The position numbers and the translations under genes are program-made. The notes beneath the pieces were generated by a model. The model was given only the letters and a program-made list of their open reading frames with translations. It was not told where the DNA came from and ran no database searches. Positions 43,704 through 55,857 of a stretch of DNA of 64,000 nucleotides are shown in pieces. The first letter of the stretch is position 1. Each line of letters opens with the position of its first letter. Location: the NCBI GenBank assembly GCA_021495925.1, contig JAKEKT010000009.1, forward strand, positions 434,001 to 498,000, in the 5' to 3' direction. The DNA is from Diplodia intermedia (taxonomy: Eukaryota > Ascomycota > Dothideomycetes > Botryosphaeriales > Botryosphaeriaceae).

Positions 43704-45124
43704 TTAGACAAGAGGAATAGACTTCTCTTCCTCCTCGAACACCCACTCCTCCAGGCGCCGCGTCAGTTGCGCGCAGTAGTTGTCGACGTACGAGGTCCAG
43801 AAGTGCGCACAAGTATACACAACGACGAGCCAGATGGGAATGGCGATGGCGAACCCAAGCGGGCCAGGGCGCTGTATCCAGTTGCCGATGACAACACCCG
43901 CCTCATCACGGACCTCCTCGAACGGCTCGCCGGTGATGCCGTACAGCATCCAGATCAATACGGTACGCAGAAGCGTACCGTGGATCAGGTAGACGGCGAA
44001 GCTGTTGCGGCCAAGCCACATGAAGTACTTGTTGGACAGGATCTCCTTGGCGCCCGATGAGAAGAATAGACCGATGATTACGATGTCCAGGCCGAGCGCG
44101 GAAAAGCGGCGCGCCACGTCAGCTCCTTCGGGGAAAAGCCATTGACCCATCTCCATCAGCTGGCGCGACCAGGTGAGCCACTCCGGGCCGTCGGCGGGGT
44201 AGGAGCCGAGGTAGAGGCCGAAAATCACGAGGAAGGGCGAGATCATGTTGAGAGCGAACCGGTTGTTGGCCATGAAAGCCTGGCCGACGGGGTGCAGCGA
44301 AAGGTCGCAGAGGAGGATGGCGAAGTAGAGTTGCTGCGCGAACGTCTCTGTTTGCTGGTTAACATCGTGGAGGCATTCATATTCAGGCGGAAAGCTAGTT
44401 TCTTACCAACAAGGGGGTGGTTGTCCTGGAAGAAATAGCAGAACATGACAAAGTAGGTGATGGTCCGGTACTTGTACTTCATGAAGATGGTGGCAGCCAG
44501 ACCAACGTACGCCAGCATGGACTCCTTCAGCAGCGGCAACATGGCCCATTGGTGATCATCGTACGGCATGTAGCCGGTGGTCCAGACGGAGCGGAAGGCG
44601 TTCCAGAGGTCCACAAAGGCACCGAAGAGCGAGTCGGCAGCCTGCGGGCTGGCCTCGCGAAGCCAGACCTCATCAGTGCGGTGGGCAACGTGGAAGGCGC
44701 CGACCTGCGCGAGCAGCCAAGCGATGATCATGGCGATGGTGGAGGGCAGGATGAGCCTAGGAATACGGCGGAATGCACTCTTGGCGATGGAGGTGAGGGC
44801 GTCACTGTGCTGGCCAGCACGGGCTTGGCGAAGCGGCTTCAGAGCGCAGACGAATCCGGTGAGGAAGCCGAAAATGGTGACTCCGATGCGGCCTTGAGGA
44901 ATAACGCGGAAGATGGGCATCTGCCACAGGATGGGCGCGACGCCCTCGCCGTCGGAGGCCAGGAAAGCCCGGAAGTAAAAGGCGCGGGTGAGATGGGTCA
45001 CGATAACACTGACGGAGGCAATGCCTCGCAGGCCCTGTCACGGCGTCAGCGGCATGGCGAGAGGAAGAGAGGCTCCGTCGCTCGCACTCACCTCGACCCA
45101 TTTCACGTTCTTCTCGTTGCCCAT
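43704..45124 (-). CDS. Acyltransferase-3 family multi-pass membrane protein
   Basis: Three exons (45092-45124, 44407-45034, 43704-44347) encode 434 residues. The start MGNEKNVKWVEGLRGIASVS followed by VIVTHLTRAF is the typical beginning of acyltransferase-3 (OafA/YrhL-like) proteins, in which the His is thought to be catalytic. Further features are GRIGVTIFGFLTGFV, RIPRLILPSTIAMIIAWLL, FLVIFGLYLGSYP, KYFMWLGRNSFAVYLIHGTL and PIWLVVVYTCAHFW, giving about ten hydrophobic helices. The family moves acyl groups onto sugars or other acceptors at membranes; the acceptor here is unknown. The introns are 57 and 59 bases with GTGAGT and GTAAGA donors. The tiny 33-base first exon is supported by the family N-terminus. 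Confidence 0.92.
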
Positions 45125-48080
45125 GGTTAGAATCTACGGCTCATCCAGTGAGGCGGCGTGGCAATATCGAGGAGATAAGGAAAAACCGAGATGACACGGA
45201 GCGGGCTCGGGCTGCGTCCGGAGAACGGCAGTGGGATCGCACAAAGAGCGAGGGACAGATGTCGAGGATGGAGAGTTGTTTGCGGGCGAGGGCGCGGCGC
45301 AAACAAAAGATGGCGGCTAGAAGAATGCAGGTCCGCTAGCGATGGGGCAAACGAGGTCAGCTTAAGTTATGTAGGAGCGCACGAACAGGCTGGCGGTGGA
45401 TGGAGACGAGGGATCAGCGGCTCGTGTCAGGAAAGGTCGGCACAGAGCTGCCGCAGAGGCTGCTCCTTATTCTCTTGGCACGTCTTGGCTGGGGGTCGGA
45501 GGGGAGCCCTTACTGAGGCGCGTGTGTCGCACTGACGGCGGGATGATGTGCTTGCATGTCGTTGGCGGAGCGCAGCGCCCGGCGATCGGATGTGGCGCTC
45601 TGCCGGCACCGCGAGCGCAGCGGGTGAGAACGCCCAAATGCAGTGTTTCACGTAGACGCGCGAGCGCAGAGCCGCCCCCAGGGTCTCCTTTTTCGACTGC
45701 ACCGCCGTCGCAGCCGTGTCGCCCAGGGCAGGAGCGCGTCGCGGGATGCGCAGCGGAACAGCACGCAAAGCTGGGGGGAATTACACGCCATAGCCGCTAG
45801 CCCCGATCGGGCATCAGCCCAACCGTGGCTTGACCTGTCCCCAGGGGCGCCTGGCCCAACGCCGGCACAACAGCAGGAAACGCCTGGCGGCGCCGACGCC
45901 CGGAGCCAAGGCCGCAAGTGTTGTGCCAGCCGCCGCGCCTGGCGAGAGGGCTTCGCGAGGCCGTGGCTTGGTTGTGCAGCGCCGTTTTGGCAAGGCACTT
46001 CTGGCACGCTGTCCGCCGCACCCACGAGGCCAAGAGCTGCGACAGGCCTGCTCAGGGGACCAATGCCAGCGCCCGCGCCAGAGCCGAACCCGCGGATCGG
46101 CAGTGTGGCACCTCGCAGGGGCGCGGCCGTCAGCGTGTGGCCGCCGCCGGACAGCAGGCGTGCAGCTCAGCGCACGCGGCGTTGGCGCGGTGCACAGCTG
46201 TGGCGCGGCTGCCTGTGACGACATTGGCGGGTACGCAGGCGGTCCAACGAGGTCGTGTGATACCGGCGCTGTGGGGGGCAACACCAGATCCAGAGCGCTG
46301 CCAGCATCATGTTCGGGCCGTTTGCAACTGGGCGTCGGGTGGCCGGTGGCCGGTGGCCGCGAGAGGCATGGGCACGAGGCCACAGCCGCCGATGCGGCTC
46401 TCTGGCAGGGGAGGCTGCAATCCATCCCGCTGCCTCATTCTCGCAGCTGTGCTGGGCCTGCACCTGCGTGCCTGCCGCAGGCCATCAGCCGGCATGCCTC
46501 CCGCGCTGCCGCCACCGCGCTGGGGAGTGACCGTTGCCAGCTGTTGCTGTACGCTTCGAGCGACAGTCGCCGGCTGCCAAGTCGTGCACGGAGAAGCTTA
46601 GCTGCCGGATTTCCGAGAGCAATTGCCATTCACGCATTCTCGAGCAGCCGCCGGCATTAATCCGTATTGCGCTTGATTATTCCATGCCCATCATTAGGGA
46701 CCGTTCCACCGACGGTTCCCCTCAGCGCTCGCAACCCCGGTCCATTGCGCGCTCGCGCTCACGTTGCCAACACAACAGGGATTGTGGAGCGCCATGGTGC
46801 GGCGCCTCACCGTCCTGGCAGGCGCTTTTACGCCTCCCTATTTCTCCCGCCTAGCGAGCTTCTTCGTCCAGCCTAGCGAACAAGGCCACGCGCCACCGAC
46901 GCATCACCCAGACGGGCGCGTGGGAGCAAATCCCCCCAATCCTGGGGAAGTGCCACGCTGACGCGTCCAGTCTACGGCAAGATCTCCTGCTCCCTCAAAT
47001 TGCGCCTGATCCAGCGCGGCGGCGAGCGCACAACCTGATAGGCGGCCCGCATCCCAGCGACCTTCCCGTTTCTTGTCTCGAGGCAATTGCGACATCACCA
47101 CACGCCGACAACGGCGCTCACCGGCCTCGTCGACCATTGCTGCTCTCCTCTGCGCTTGATGGTGGTGAGTTTGACCGCTCGTATCCGCCTATCTACCGCC
47201 TATAGGCATAACTCCGCCTGCGGATCTTAATCGGAAGGCTGCTGCAAGCGAGCGCCACTACGAGCTCACTGGCCGCTGTGGAAATTCCAACGCTTGGCTG
47301 AGCTTGGCGCTGGCCCGTGGAATCACCGCTTGTGGAGAGCTGCCCCCAGAATGGCATGTCAGCCCTGCGCCCAATTTGCCAGACACCCGGTTCGACCTCC
47401 TGCATGCTTCTATCTTTGGCCCGGCTGCTTTTCTCCGACACTCCCTCGTCTCCCAGTGGTCAAGGAGCGCAGAAATGGAATGCCTGAGGGTCTGTCATCT
47501 TCGTGTTTGCTCCTTTTTTACTTTCGGAGATGACTTCGCTGCCAGCACGGCCGACTCCCGGACCTAACGTGAATAAACCCGTTCTTGGATATCTATCCGA
47601 ATCACGACGATAGGTACGAACACGGCACGCACCGACGCTGCTAGAGAGGTAGGGTGATAAGTCTCGGCACAACTTCCGTCTTAACCTTGTACACACTTCT
47701 CTTGGCTGTTGCCGGAATCGTCCGCTTGCAGAGAGAAGCGGCGCTGTTCTCAAGGTTGGCGGTTGGGTTATCAGTACCGCGGCTCGCACTCGTTCGTCTG
47801 CTCGGCGCATATGCAGCTCAGGCACGGCAAGCTGCAGGCCGCCCGGCTTGCTGCCCCGCACTCTACAAGTGACGTCGGGTCGTCCCGCAGGAACTACCGC
47901 ACGTTTTCGACCCGCTGAAACGAGCACGACACCGCAGCTCAACATCACGGAATCTGACTCGAGTCTTCTTGAAACAAAGCCGTACGGCCTGAAACCTCTT
48001 TTCGACCGCTGAAGCGCCCTGCAACTACCGCAGGCCATCAGTACTCCGTAGCCCCTAATTCGAAACAGCCCCTCCTCGAT
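45125..48080. other. Gene-poor GC-rich region of 3 kb
   Basis: 45600-46660 is strongly GC-rich and has long overlapping open frames in several phases on both strands. Their translations are Ala/Arg/Cys/Gly-rich and resemble no family, so I take them as a composition effect. 47160-48060 contains only short frames and would include the promoter of the dehydrogenase gene. No RNA gene or transposon end was identified. Confidence 0.5.
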
Positions 48081-49239
48081 ATGCCCAACCGCCTCGCCGG
48101 CAAGACCGCCCTTATCACCGGCGCCTCGTCGGGCTTGGGTCGCGCCATCGCTCTGGCTTACGCTCAAGAAGGAGCACGCGTGGCCTGTGTCGATTTATTT
48201 CCCAATTTGCGCGACGAGAAAGACCCCGCGACCGGAAAGGCAAAGTTGATCACCGAGCGGTTGCCGGCCTCTTCCGCTGCCTTGCCCACGCACAAGCTGC
48301 TGTGCCAAGAACATCCCAGAAGCGAGGCCATATTCGTGCAGGCCGACCTCACCGTCGCCGCCGACGTGGAACGCGCTGTCGCTGAGTGCGTGAAGGCGTT
48401 CGGTCGCTTAGACATCATGGTCAACAACGCTGGCATCAGCGTAGAAAGCAGCCACCCGCGCATGCTGCGCTGCCACGAAACCCCCGAGGCCGACTACGAC
48501 AAGACCATGGCCATCAACACCAAGGGCGTTTTCCTCGGCTGCAAGTATGCGCTGGCGCAGATGTTGAGCCAGGAGCCGTTGGACGGGCAGAACGGCGACA
48601 AGGGCTGGATTGTCAACACCGCAAGCATCCAGGGGCTGCTTGCGTATCACGGCACCCGTGAGTCCTCTTGCCGCGCCGCGTTCGTTTCTGTTTGATGGGA
48701 GGTGAGAATGGAATGCGCTGATCGTGCTACCAGCCGCTTACTGCGCGTCGAAGGGCGCCGTCGTGCAACTGACCAAGCAGGTCGCGCTAGACTACGCGAA
48801 AGACAGGATCCATTGCAATTGCATCTGCCCTGGCTGTAAGTGCTCATGCGATATCATTTGTCCGTGGCTTTGTGATATTTAGCGAATCACTCCTTGCTCA
48901 TCTGAGCCGACGCCACATTGTTCCGGAGCATCCTCCCTAGCTGCCGTGTTTCCGCGCGCTTTACCTCTTCTGCTCTCTATCGCCATCACTCCCTTCTTTG
49001 CCACAGTCTTCCATTGGTAGGGGGTCTGACAGAGCCGACGCCCAGTCCTCCGCACGGCGATGACGGCGAATCACCAAAGTAGCCCGGCCGCGCAAGCCAA
49101 AGTCGATGAGGCGCATCCGTTCGGCGGTATGGGCGAGCCGGAAGATGCAGCTAGAGCGGCTGTTTTCCTCGCCAGCGACGATGTTCGTTGGATTACCGGC
49201 CAGCCCATCGTCGTCGATGGTGGATACAGCATTCAGTAG
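48081..49239 (+). CDS. Short-chain dehydrogenase/reductase
   Basis: Three exons (48081-48657, 48734-48835, 49046-49239) encode 290 residues. The classical SDR pattern is complete: cofactor loop TGASSGLG, NNAG, the catalytic Ser region NTASIQG, YCASK, and CPGF followed by LRTAMT, then the ending ITGQPIVVDGGYSIQ. The acidic residue after the second strand (ACVDLF) suggests NAD(H). The substrate is unknown. The second intron is 210 bases; its acceptor CCCAG at 49045 is chosen because it alone restores CPGFLRTAMT in frame. The insertion at residues 45-75 is longer than in most bacterial relatives but common in fungi. Confidence 0.9.
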
Positions 49240-51090
49240 GTGGATAGACCAGCCAGGTAAGACTGATCGGTTGTGGGCTATTTCTCGGTTTGCCGTACAA
49301 GAACATCAAGTGCAACTGCATTAAATTGTCTCTACATGAGATAGCGTCAAGAGAGGGCAAGGCAGATCTCCCCAAACTAAAGATTGTTCAGAATTCTCGA
49401 CCCCTGAGGGACGAGGCGGCTTTCCATGTTAACTTCGATCATTACTTTCGACTTCAATCGTCCTATCTGCAATTCTATGATCTTTGCGTTTTCGATTCGC
49501 CACTTTCTTTCTTCCCGTTGTTTTGGTCAGGTGGTCTTGTAACTTCGCTGGCCCAGCGGTCTCACATGGCCACGTTAACGCACCCTTGCCCGCTGATGCA
49601 AACTACCGGTCTTTAAAAACACTTCCTTCACACTCCCAACATGCCCGGTACTTAGCAATGGGATCGGCCACATGCATAATGCGTACAGAAAACTGCTTGG
49701 GCCCATCCAAGAAGGTATTGTTCATTCACTGCTTTCGTTTTGTTTTTTGCTTTACTCGGCCAGCGTCTTCCAACACCATTCGAAAATCGAGAATCGTTTT
49801 TTTCAGTTGTGACAAACCAGCTGGGAATAGCGTTGAACTCCATTATCGAACGACGCCGATATGCAGTAGGATCCCAGTAATGATGCAGCTCACCAATATC
49901 AACGATTGATATCACGGAGCATCACCACCGCAAATTACCGAAACGCCTTTCCTACACAATATCTCACGCATAAGGCAGAACGCGCGTTCCAGAGAAGGAT
50001 GACCCAGACAACGGTAGAAAGTTTCGGCATTGTTCACACGCAACAGTTCATCCGACGTGTAGCGACTTTAAGGATCACATTCCTACCTACTCTTCTCAGC
50101 TTTTTCAACGGAGACCATAAAGCGCTAAGGGTCGCTTTTGTGCTGTACGGTGGTGTTCTCCCGGGTGGAAGACGCTGCACACGTGCGCGCCTGGACCCAT
50201 TCTGATGTCAGGGAAGGTTCGTGGCAGACGATAGCAAAAGCTGCAGTGTTCCGGAGTGCTATTGACAAGCCAGCACTTGACTACAAGTTTCCCCTTGCGA
50301 GGCTCGGAAGCCAGATGCGGGGTGGACAGCAGCTCACATATCCCAGCTATATTTCTGCGGCCTCAGACTTAAGAACAGGCGCGACCTTTTCAACGTGATC
50401 CGATGGCCATTCACACATATGGGTCGCATTTGGCTGAAATCAAGCTCACTTGGCCCGCCTGCGACCGCGCCGCGCTGTTCTGGGCAGTACTTGCATCCTT
50501 CGGCACTGCACCACTGATCAACCACTCAATTGTTAGCTAAAGTCCCACAGGACACTTCGGTTGTTTTACTTCGCAACGAGAAGCTGTGCTTCTGCAATCC
50601 TGCGTACTGATTGGGCGTTCTCGATCGCACACTTCTTCCTCGGCAGCCCAGTGGAGAAGATCCTTGCTTCTCGCTTGAGCAACACAGGCCATCTTTCACT
50701 CTCGTGCTATCTGCTTGCTTTCAGAAAGTCTTGCAGTCATGGGGCACATGATTTCACAGTCAATGGTCCCGCCACTTGGCTTGCGAGCTGAACCGCAAGG
50801 CTGAGAGAAGGACATACGTATCACTGTATCCGAGCGGGGTTGACAACAAGCTGAGAGCTCCCGGTGTTACAAGCCAATCAGTGTCACCTTATCTCCCAAT
50901 GGGTGTGCCCGATGGAGCGATGCATCCTGGATATTTGGGGGCTAATATGCATGTAAGCCGCACACTCGCAATGGCTACGCGATCAAGGGAGACACACCCC
51001 GCGCAATGAAAAATCCACGCCCGCCCCACTTCTCTACTGTAATCTTCTGGGCTGTCCTCAATCATCGGGCTGCCCACCGTCATCATTCCA
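49240..51090. other. Intergenic region before the second NLR-like gene
   Basis: 1.85 kb without a supported gene. Frames are short and unrelated between strands. The last few hundred bases should hold the promoter of the following gene. Confidence 0.5.
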
Positions 51091-54000
51091 ATGGATTATC
51101 CTACGAGCAATAGTAAGACTTGCTCCTGTCTAACCGTCGTTCATGGGTTGTCTTACCTTCTGTAACAAGGCTGATTCCTTGCAGGCAATGGTGCCGCTCC
51201 AATGCCTCGCGTCGGCGACGAGAGCTCCCGTGACGGCCCGCCAGATATCCAAGTTTCATTTGTAGAGGAAGACTCCCGTTCTGACATTCCCCCGCAAGCG
51301 AGACGCAAGCTTGAGCGCAGCAAAAGCCTGACAGCAATACCCAGTGGGCCGGATTACAAGGATTTTGCATCTTCGTCAAGACCCCGCAAACCTTCGCTAA
51401 TCGCAAATGGCGTATCGCTTCTTTCACCCGAGAGCAGCGCTGCACCAGCAACCAGTGGAAAAGGGAGACCTGAGAGAAGAGACAGTGCAGGTAGCCAAGG
51501 GTAAGTTGCTTGCCAGGGTAAAGGGGATACAAAAATAACCGTGATTTGCTAATGATGTCAAGTTCTCGACATTCTTCATCGTCCCAACACGCCGCTTTGC
51601 AGCATGTGATTCCGACTATCAAGGTTCATAGCCTGAGTGAGCCCAAGGAAAATAACAACAGAGGCCAAATTGACATTGTAGTCGTGCACATGTGTGGAAG
51701 TCGTAAGAAGCACGTCGCCTGGGAAATGTTAGCATTCGTCAAACCGAAAGACAAGAAAGATAACAACATCGATGCAGAACTCGCAGGACGCAGAGGGACA
51801 CAAACTAGGTATATTTCCTCGCCATGGGTTTCCAGCCATATGGGGCTAATTAGTCAGGCGTACTGGACCTCAGAGCAGCGATGATCTCCCCTCGACAGAA
51901 CTACCTGATCAAGCTTCTGCCGCTGCTATGAGCTGGCTCACAGACCAGGAAATGCTGCCAAAAGCTCTTCCTACAGCAAAGATTACCAGTTTTGGCCTGG
52001 ATGTCAACGATAGGATCTTGAGCAATGTCAACGCTTCAATTGACCTGAAATATGCTGCGACCGAGGTTCTCAAAAAATTCTTGAAACAACGAGATGGAGA
52101 AGGACGAAGATCGATCGTGTTCATTGGCCATGGCTATGGCACGATTGTCATTGAGCACTTACTCTTTGGGGAACTGTCGGATACCACCGAAGAAAACGCA
52201 AGGCTTCGGATAGTGGAATCCACCGCCGCGGTTGCCATGTTTGCCCCACCACTTGAAAGCTTCAACAACCTAATTGATTGGATGGGAAATGAATTCAACA
52301 TTCCGAGGACTTCCAAATTGTTCGAAGCGCGGAAGACCAGCAATGATCGCGCACCCAATGTTATCTGGGACGAATTTTTCACCAAGACAAAGGCACGGAA
52401 CATTGCCACTTTTGGATACCTAGAGCAAGGCAAGGAATCAAAGAAGACCAAGGGTTCCGATGCACAAACGCGAAATGTTCTCAATCACTTTGATCGTCAC
52501 TACACGTGTGACACGGATGTCGAGAACATTGCGAAGATAAGCAATGCGAAGGATATTCGTTTCAGAACCCTTACAAACGCCATCTCAGAATTCGTAGGTG
52601 TTCATCAACTTCTCCAGGCCGGCAGAATTCACAACGAGGACTTTATTGATGACTTACTTGGGGCCTCGGTCGACTTCAATTTTGAGAACGGGAGAAGACA
52701 GACAGTCCTGCACTTGGCTGCAGCGCAAGGGCTGGATAGACTTGTCAAAAGCCTGATCAACAGTGGCAAGGTCGATTTGGATCGCCAAGACAACAACGGA
52801 AACACGGCGCTTCACATTTGCGTCGGATCTTCTTTCTCTCACAGCCCGGACATGGTCTGGGATTTGTTGAAGGCCGGCGCAAATACTGGGGTCAAGAACG
52901 TGGATGGAGCGTCCCCTGAGACAATGGCGCTCGAAGAGAAAGCCAACGTATTCATCAAAAGACATTTCGAGAAGAGACCATTGGTTGAAGGTCCTGTCGG
53001 ACCACGTACCTTGGTCAGGGGAAACCCAGAAAATCCGAACGCTCGGGAGGCATGTTCCAAGACAGGAATGGTGGCCCGAGAAATCTTCAAGCCCACAGAA
53101 TCAAAACCAGACAGACATCTTCCTGTGTACAAGTCCGTGCATGACTTTGTATACACCGACGAGAACATTGATAGTCTCTTCCGAGCGGCGCATCATGAGA
53201 ACCCAGGCATTGCCTTGTGTAGGTGGTACCACATTCCCATGAACAATGTAAGGATAACAGAAGCTCCTTCATCAACACTGCTGACATCATATGGCAGATG
53301 GCATGGGTGCATGTGAGCCTTCACCTTCTCGTTCCCACATAATTTTGCTGACAAACCAGGACCTCTTCGCAAAGCTGCAACTACTCCACTGGCCTTGGCC
53401 AAAACCTCATAAGCGCAGTAAAATTCACCACGGTGTAAGCCAAACCGAAAGTACACGCACATTTGAATACTTCACGCTAATTATTTAGCAATACATGAGC
53501 CCGGAAGCAACATGGTTGCCAAGACTATCGAACTTATCCAGCACGCCAACCAGTGACAGCTGGGTCATCTTCGTAGGTTTGGGTCATACGTTGGGGGGCC
53601 AGTATTTGATGAAAGACAGATGCCATACATCAGCTACGAGAGTTCGCTCCGGCAACAGCACATTGCTAGCATCGCAAGAACAGCGCCAATACTTCCCGGA
53701 AAGGTCTTTCTTCCAATTCCTCCCTTCGCCCGCCATCGTTTGATTGATCGAAAATGGAGCGCAAATAATGTCGGCTCGTTCATACAACGGCATCAAGATC
53801 CTGAAGCTTTGGCAATAAGAGGTTATCTGAATGACCACAGCCACAATCAAGGCCAGCATCTCACCTTCCATGTCAGACGGTATGTCACTTTCCACGGGAT
53901 TAAATGATCTCAACTACATTGGATTACTTCCTGGATTGGGGGATGAGAGCGGCTGACCCGTGATTTAAGAACCCTTGACCAATCATACTATAACATGTTG

Positions 54001-55666
54001 AAGGATACCTCCTACAGGGACAGGACCCAGGTTGTCTCCCGCTGTGCGAAGCATGAATGGCAGGATTCCCCCGACCACAACATACTTATGGTGGATCAGC
54101 TTTGGTTATGGTTCGTCAAGGGGGAAGACAACAAGCCAGACACCATCATCACTAGCTTCCCGTCGCGCGAAGGAGCCGCACATCCTCAGTTGACTCGTGA
54201 AGCAGACGACCTGCAAAGCACCGTCCTGGATCGCACCAACCGGAAATCCATCTCCGAGAGCACCGACTTGGTCTCCCGTATCCTTTCCGTATGTTGTAAC
54301 GCGTTCGACCGCCATCAGCATCTGGAGTCTATCAATTTCCTTCACTTTTTCGAAGGGGCCATAGGCCGTGCGGTTAGTGGAGTTTCCTCATGGTCATCCT
54401 GCAAGCTGACAAATGTAGGAGGAGGAAGAAACACGTCTGTTCCGACATTTTCGACGGCGCGCGAACACGCTCCACTCCCTTCATGAGAGGCACCGAACCT
54501 ACTCGGAGCACAGGAGTATGTTGTTGAAGAAGCTATTGGACATCCTGAAGGAATCAAGACTGCTCAAAGAAATCAAAGATATCCTGGACGAGATCAAGAT
54601 GATCCGATCTGTTTTGAAAGATCAGTACAAGGTCGTTGAATCTCTCCAAGAGATGGTTGAACCACACCATTCTCCACATGGCATCGACGCTTCTCGGATC
54701 CATACAAAGAAGTTCTCTGATATTTTGATGTTGATCCGTGCAACGGACGAAAGCTTTGACGTTATGGATGCACATGCGAAGCAGGTGGAAAAGGGGGTGA
54801 GAGAACCCCTGTATCGGGACTTTATTACAGGTGCTGACCTTTGAAGATTGAGCACCTCCTTGATCTCAAACAGAAGCAGGCAAATTTATGGGAAGCCCGG
54901 TCTTCTCGTGAGGGTGCCGAAGAAGCGGCTAAGCAAGGAAAGGTACGACAATCCTTCGCTGTTCCATCGATGCCCCGCTAACATTATTCAGACCATACTT
55001 GTTTTTACCATCATTACGATCATCTTTGTGGGTCTCCAGACTTCTTGGGTATTACCATGCACTGACTGCAGCAGCTTCCGCTTTCCTTCATGGCATCCTT
55101 CTTTTCTCTTGGGGTCTCAATTTTCCCCAAAGAGGACGGCGAAAATAATTTCCCCCTTGGTTGGGTAGCGGCGCTTCTCTGTGAGTACAAAGAGTCAACC
55201 CTTTACGTATTTCTACATCCGTACTGAGGACGATGTAGTTGGCGTGTCGTTCGCAGTGTCCATTCCCTTCGTGATCCTCGCCTTCAACATTGGAAAGTTC
55301 TCCGAGGTCTGGTCTCGCATCACCCACAGCGCCAACAAGTACACCGCGTTCATTCTTTTGAAACCTCTCCGCGGAAGCCAAAGGCTCCCGAGCAGGCACA
55401 TTCGAAGCAAATGCCAGGAGTGGTACAGAGAGTGGGTAAACTTCATCGCGAAGCACGACCTCCCGCTGAAGCCGGACGAAGAAATGGAGGCGCAGCTGAA
55501 GCGAGAAATGGACGACCGGCAGGCACCAGAGGGGGAGACGCCTGATACGGGCTTTTACACTGACTCGAGCTCGGATGGGGAGGTGACTGATGATGAAGAG
55601 GAACTAGATTTGGCCGTACGGCAGACGGAAAGGCAGATAAATTTGTTGCAGTGGATGAGAGGTTGA
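51091..55666 (+). CDS. NLR-like protein: degenerate hydrolase, ankyrin repeats, CorA-like membrane domain
   Basis: Fourteen exons give 1283 residues: 51091-51112, 51185-51500, 51563-51808, 51858-53247, 53298-53312, 53360-53434, 53489-53552, 53603-53879, 53970-54372, 54419-54796, 54847-54942, 54992-55027, 55075-55180, 55239-55666. Order: a disordered Ser-rich N-terminus; an alpha/beta-hydrolase-like domain whose nucleophile elbow reads GHGYG (about residue 283), so the Ser is missing; ankyrin repeats (TVLHLAAAQG and NGNTALHICV, about 470-550); a region with KDTSYRDRTQVVSR and MVDQLWLWF typical of fungal CorA-like domains; a coiled coil (LLDLKQKQANLWEARSSREG); two membrane helices (TILVFTIITIIFLPLSFMAS and GVSFAVSIPFVILAFNI); and an acidic tail. 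The CorA GMN motif is absent. The likely role is in non-self sensing or at membranes. The joins at 53247-53603 are the least certain. Confidence 0.82.
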
Positions 55667-55857
55667 GCAATAGGGACGCACGAAGCTGCTACTGTCATTT
55701 TCTTCAGTCACGTAAGTAGTTCTTCATGCGTCGAACAAGCAAGCCTGTCTGTCCATTCTCGAAAGATATCAATGAGCATTCATTCATTCAGTGCCTCATT
55801 ACAAACCGCAATCAATAAACCAACAACCCCACCCAACCAGTCACACACACACCACGC

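Noticed and set aside
45814..46660. Long open frames (up to 276 codons) as genes
   Set aside because: Several overlap on both strands in a GC-rich block, translations are low-complexity, and no start context, intron pattern or family resemblance was seen.
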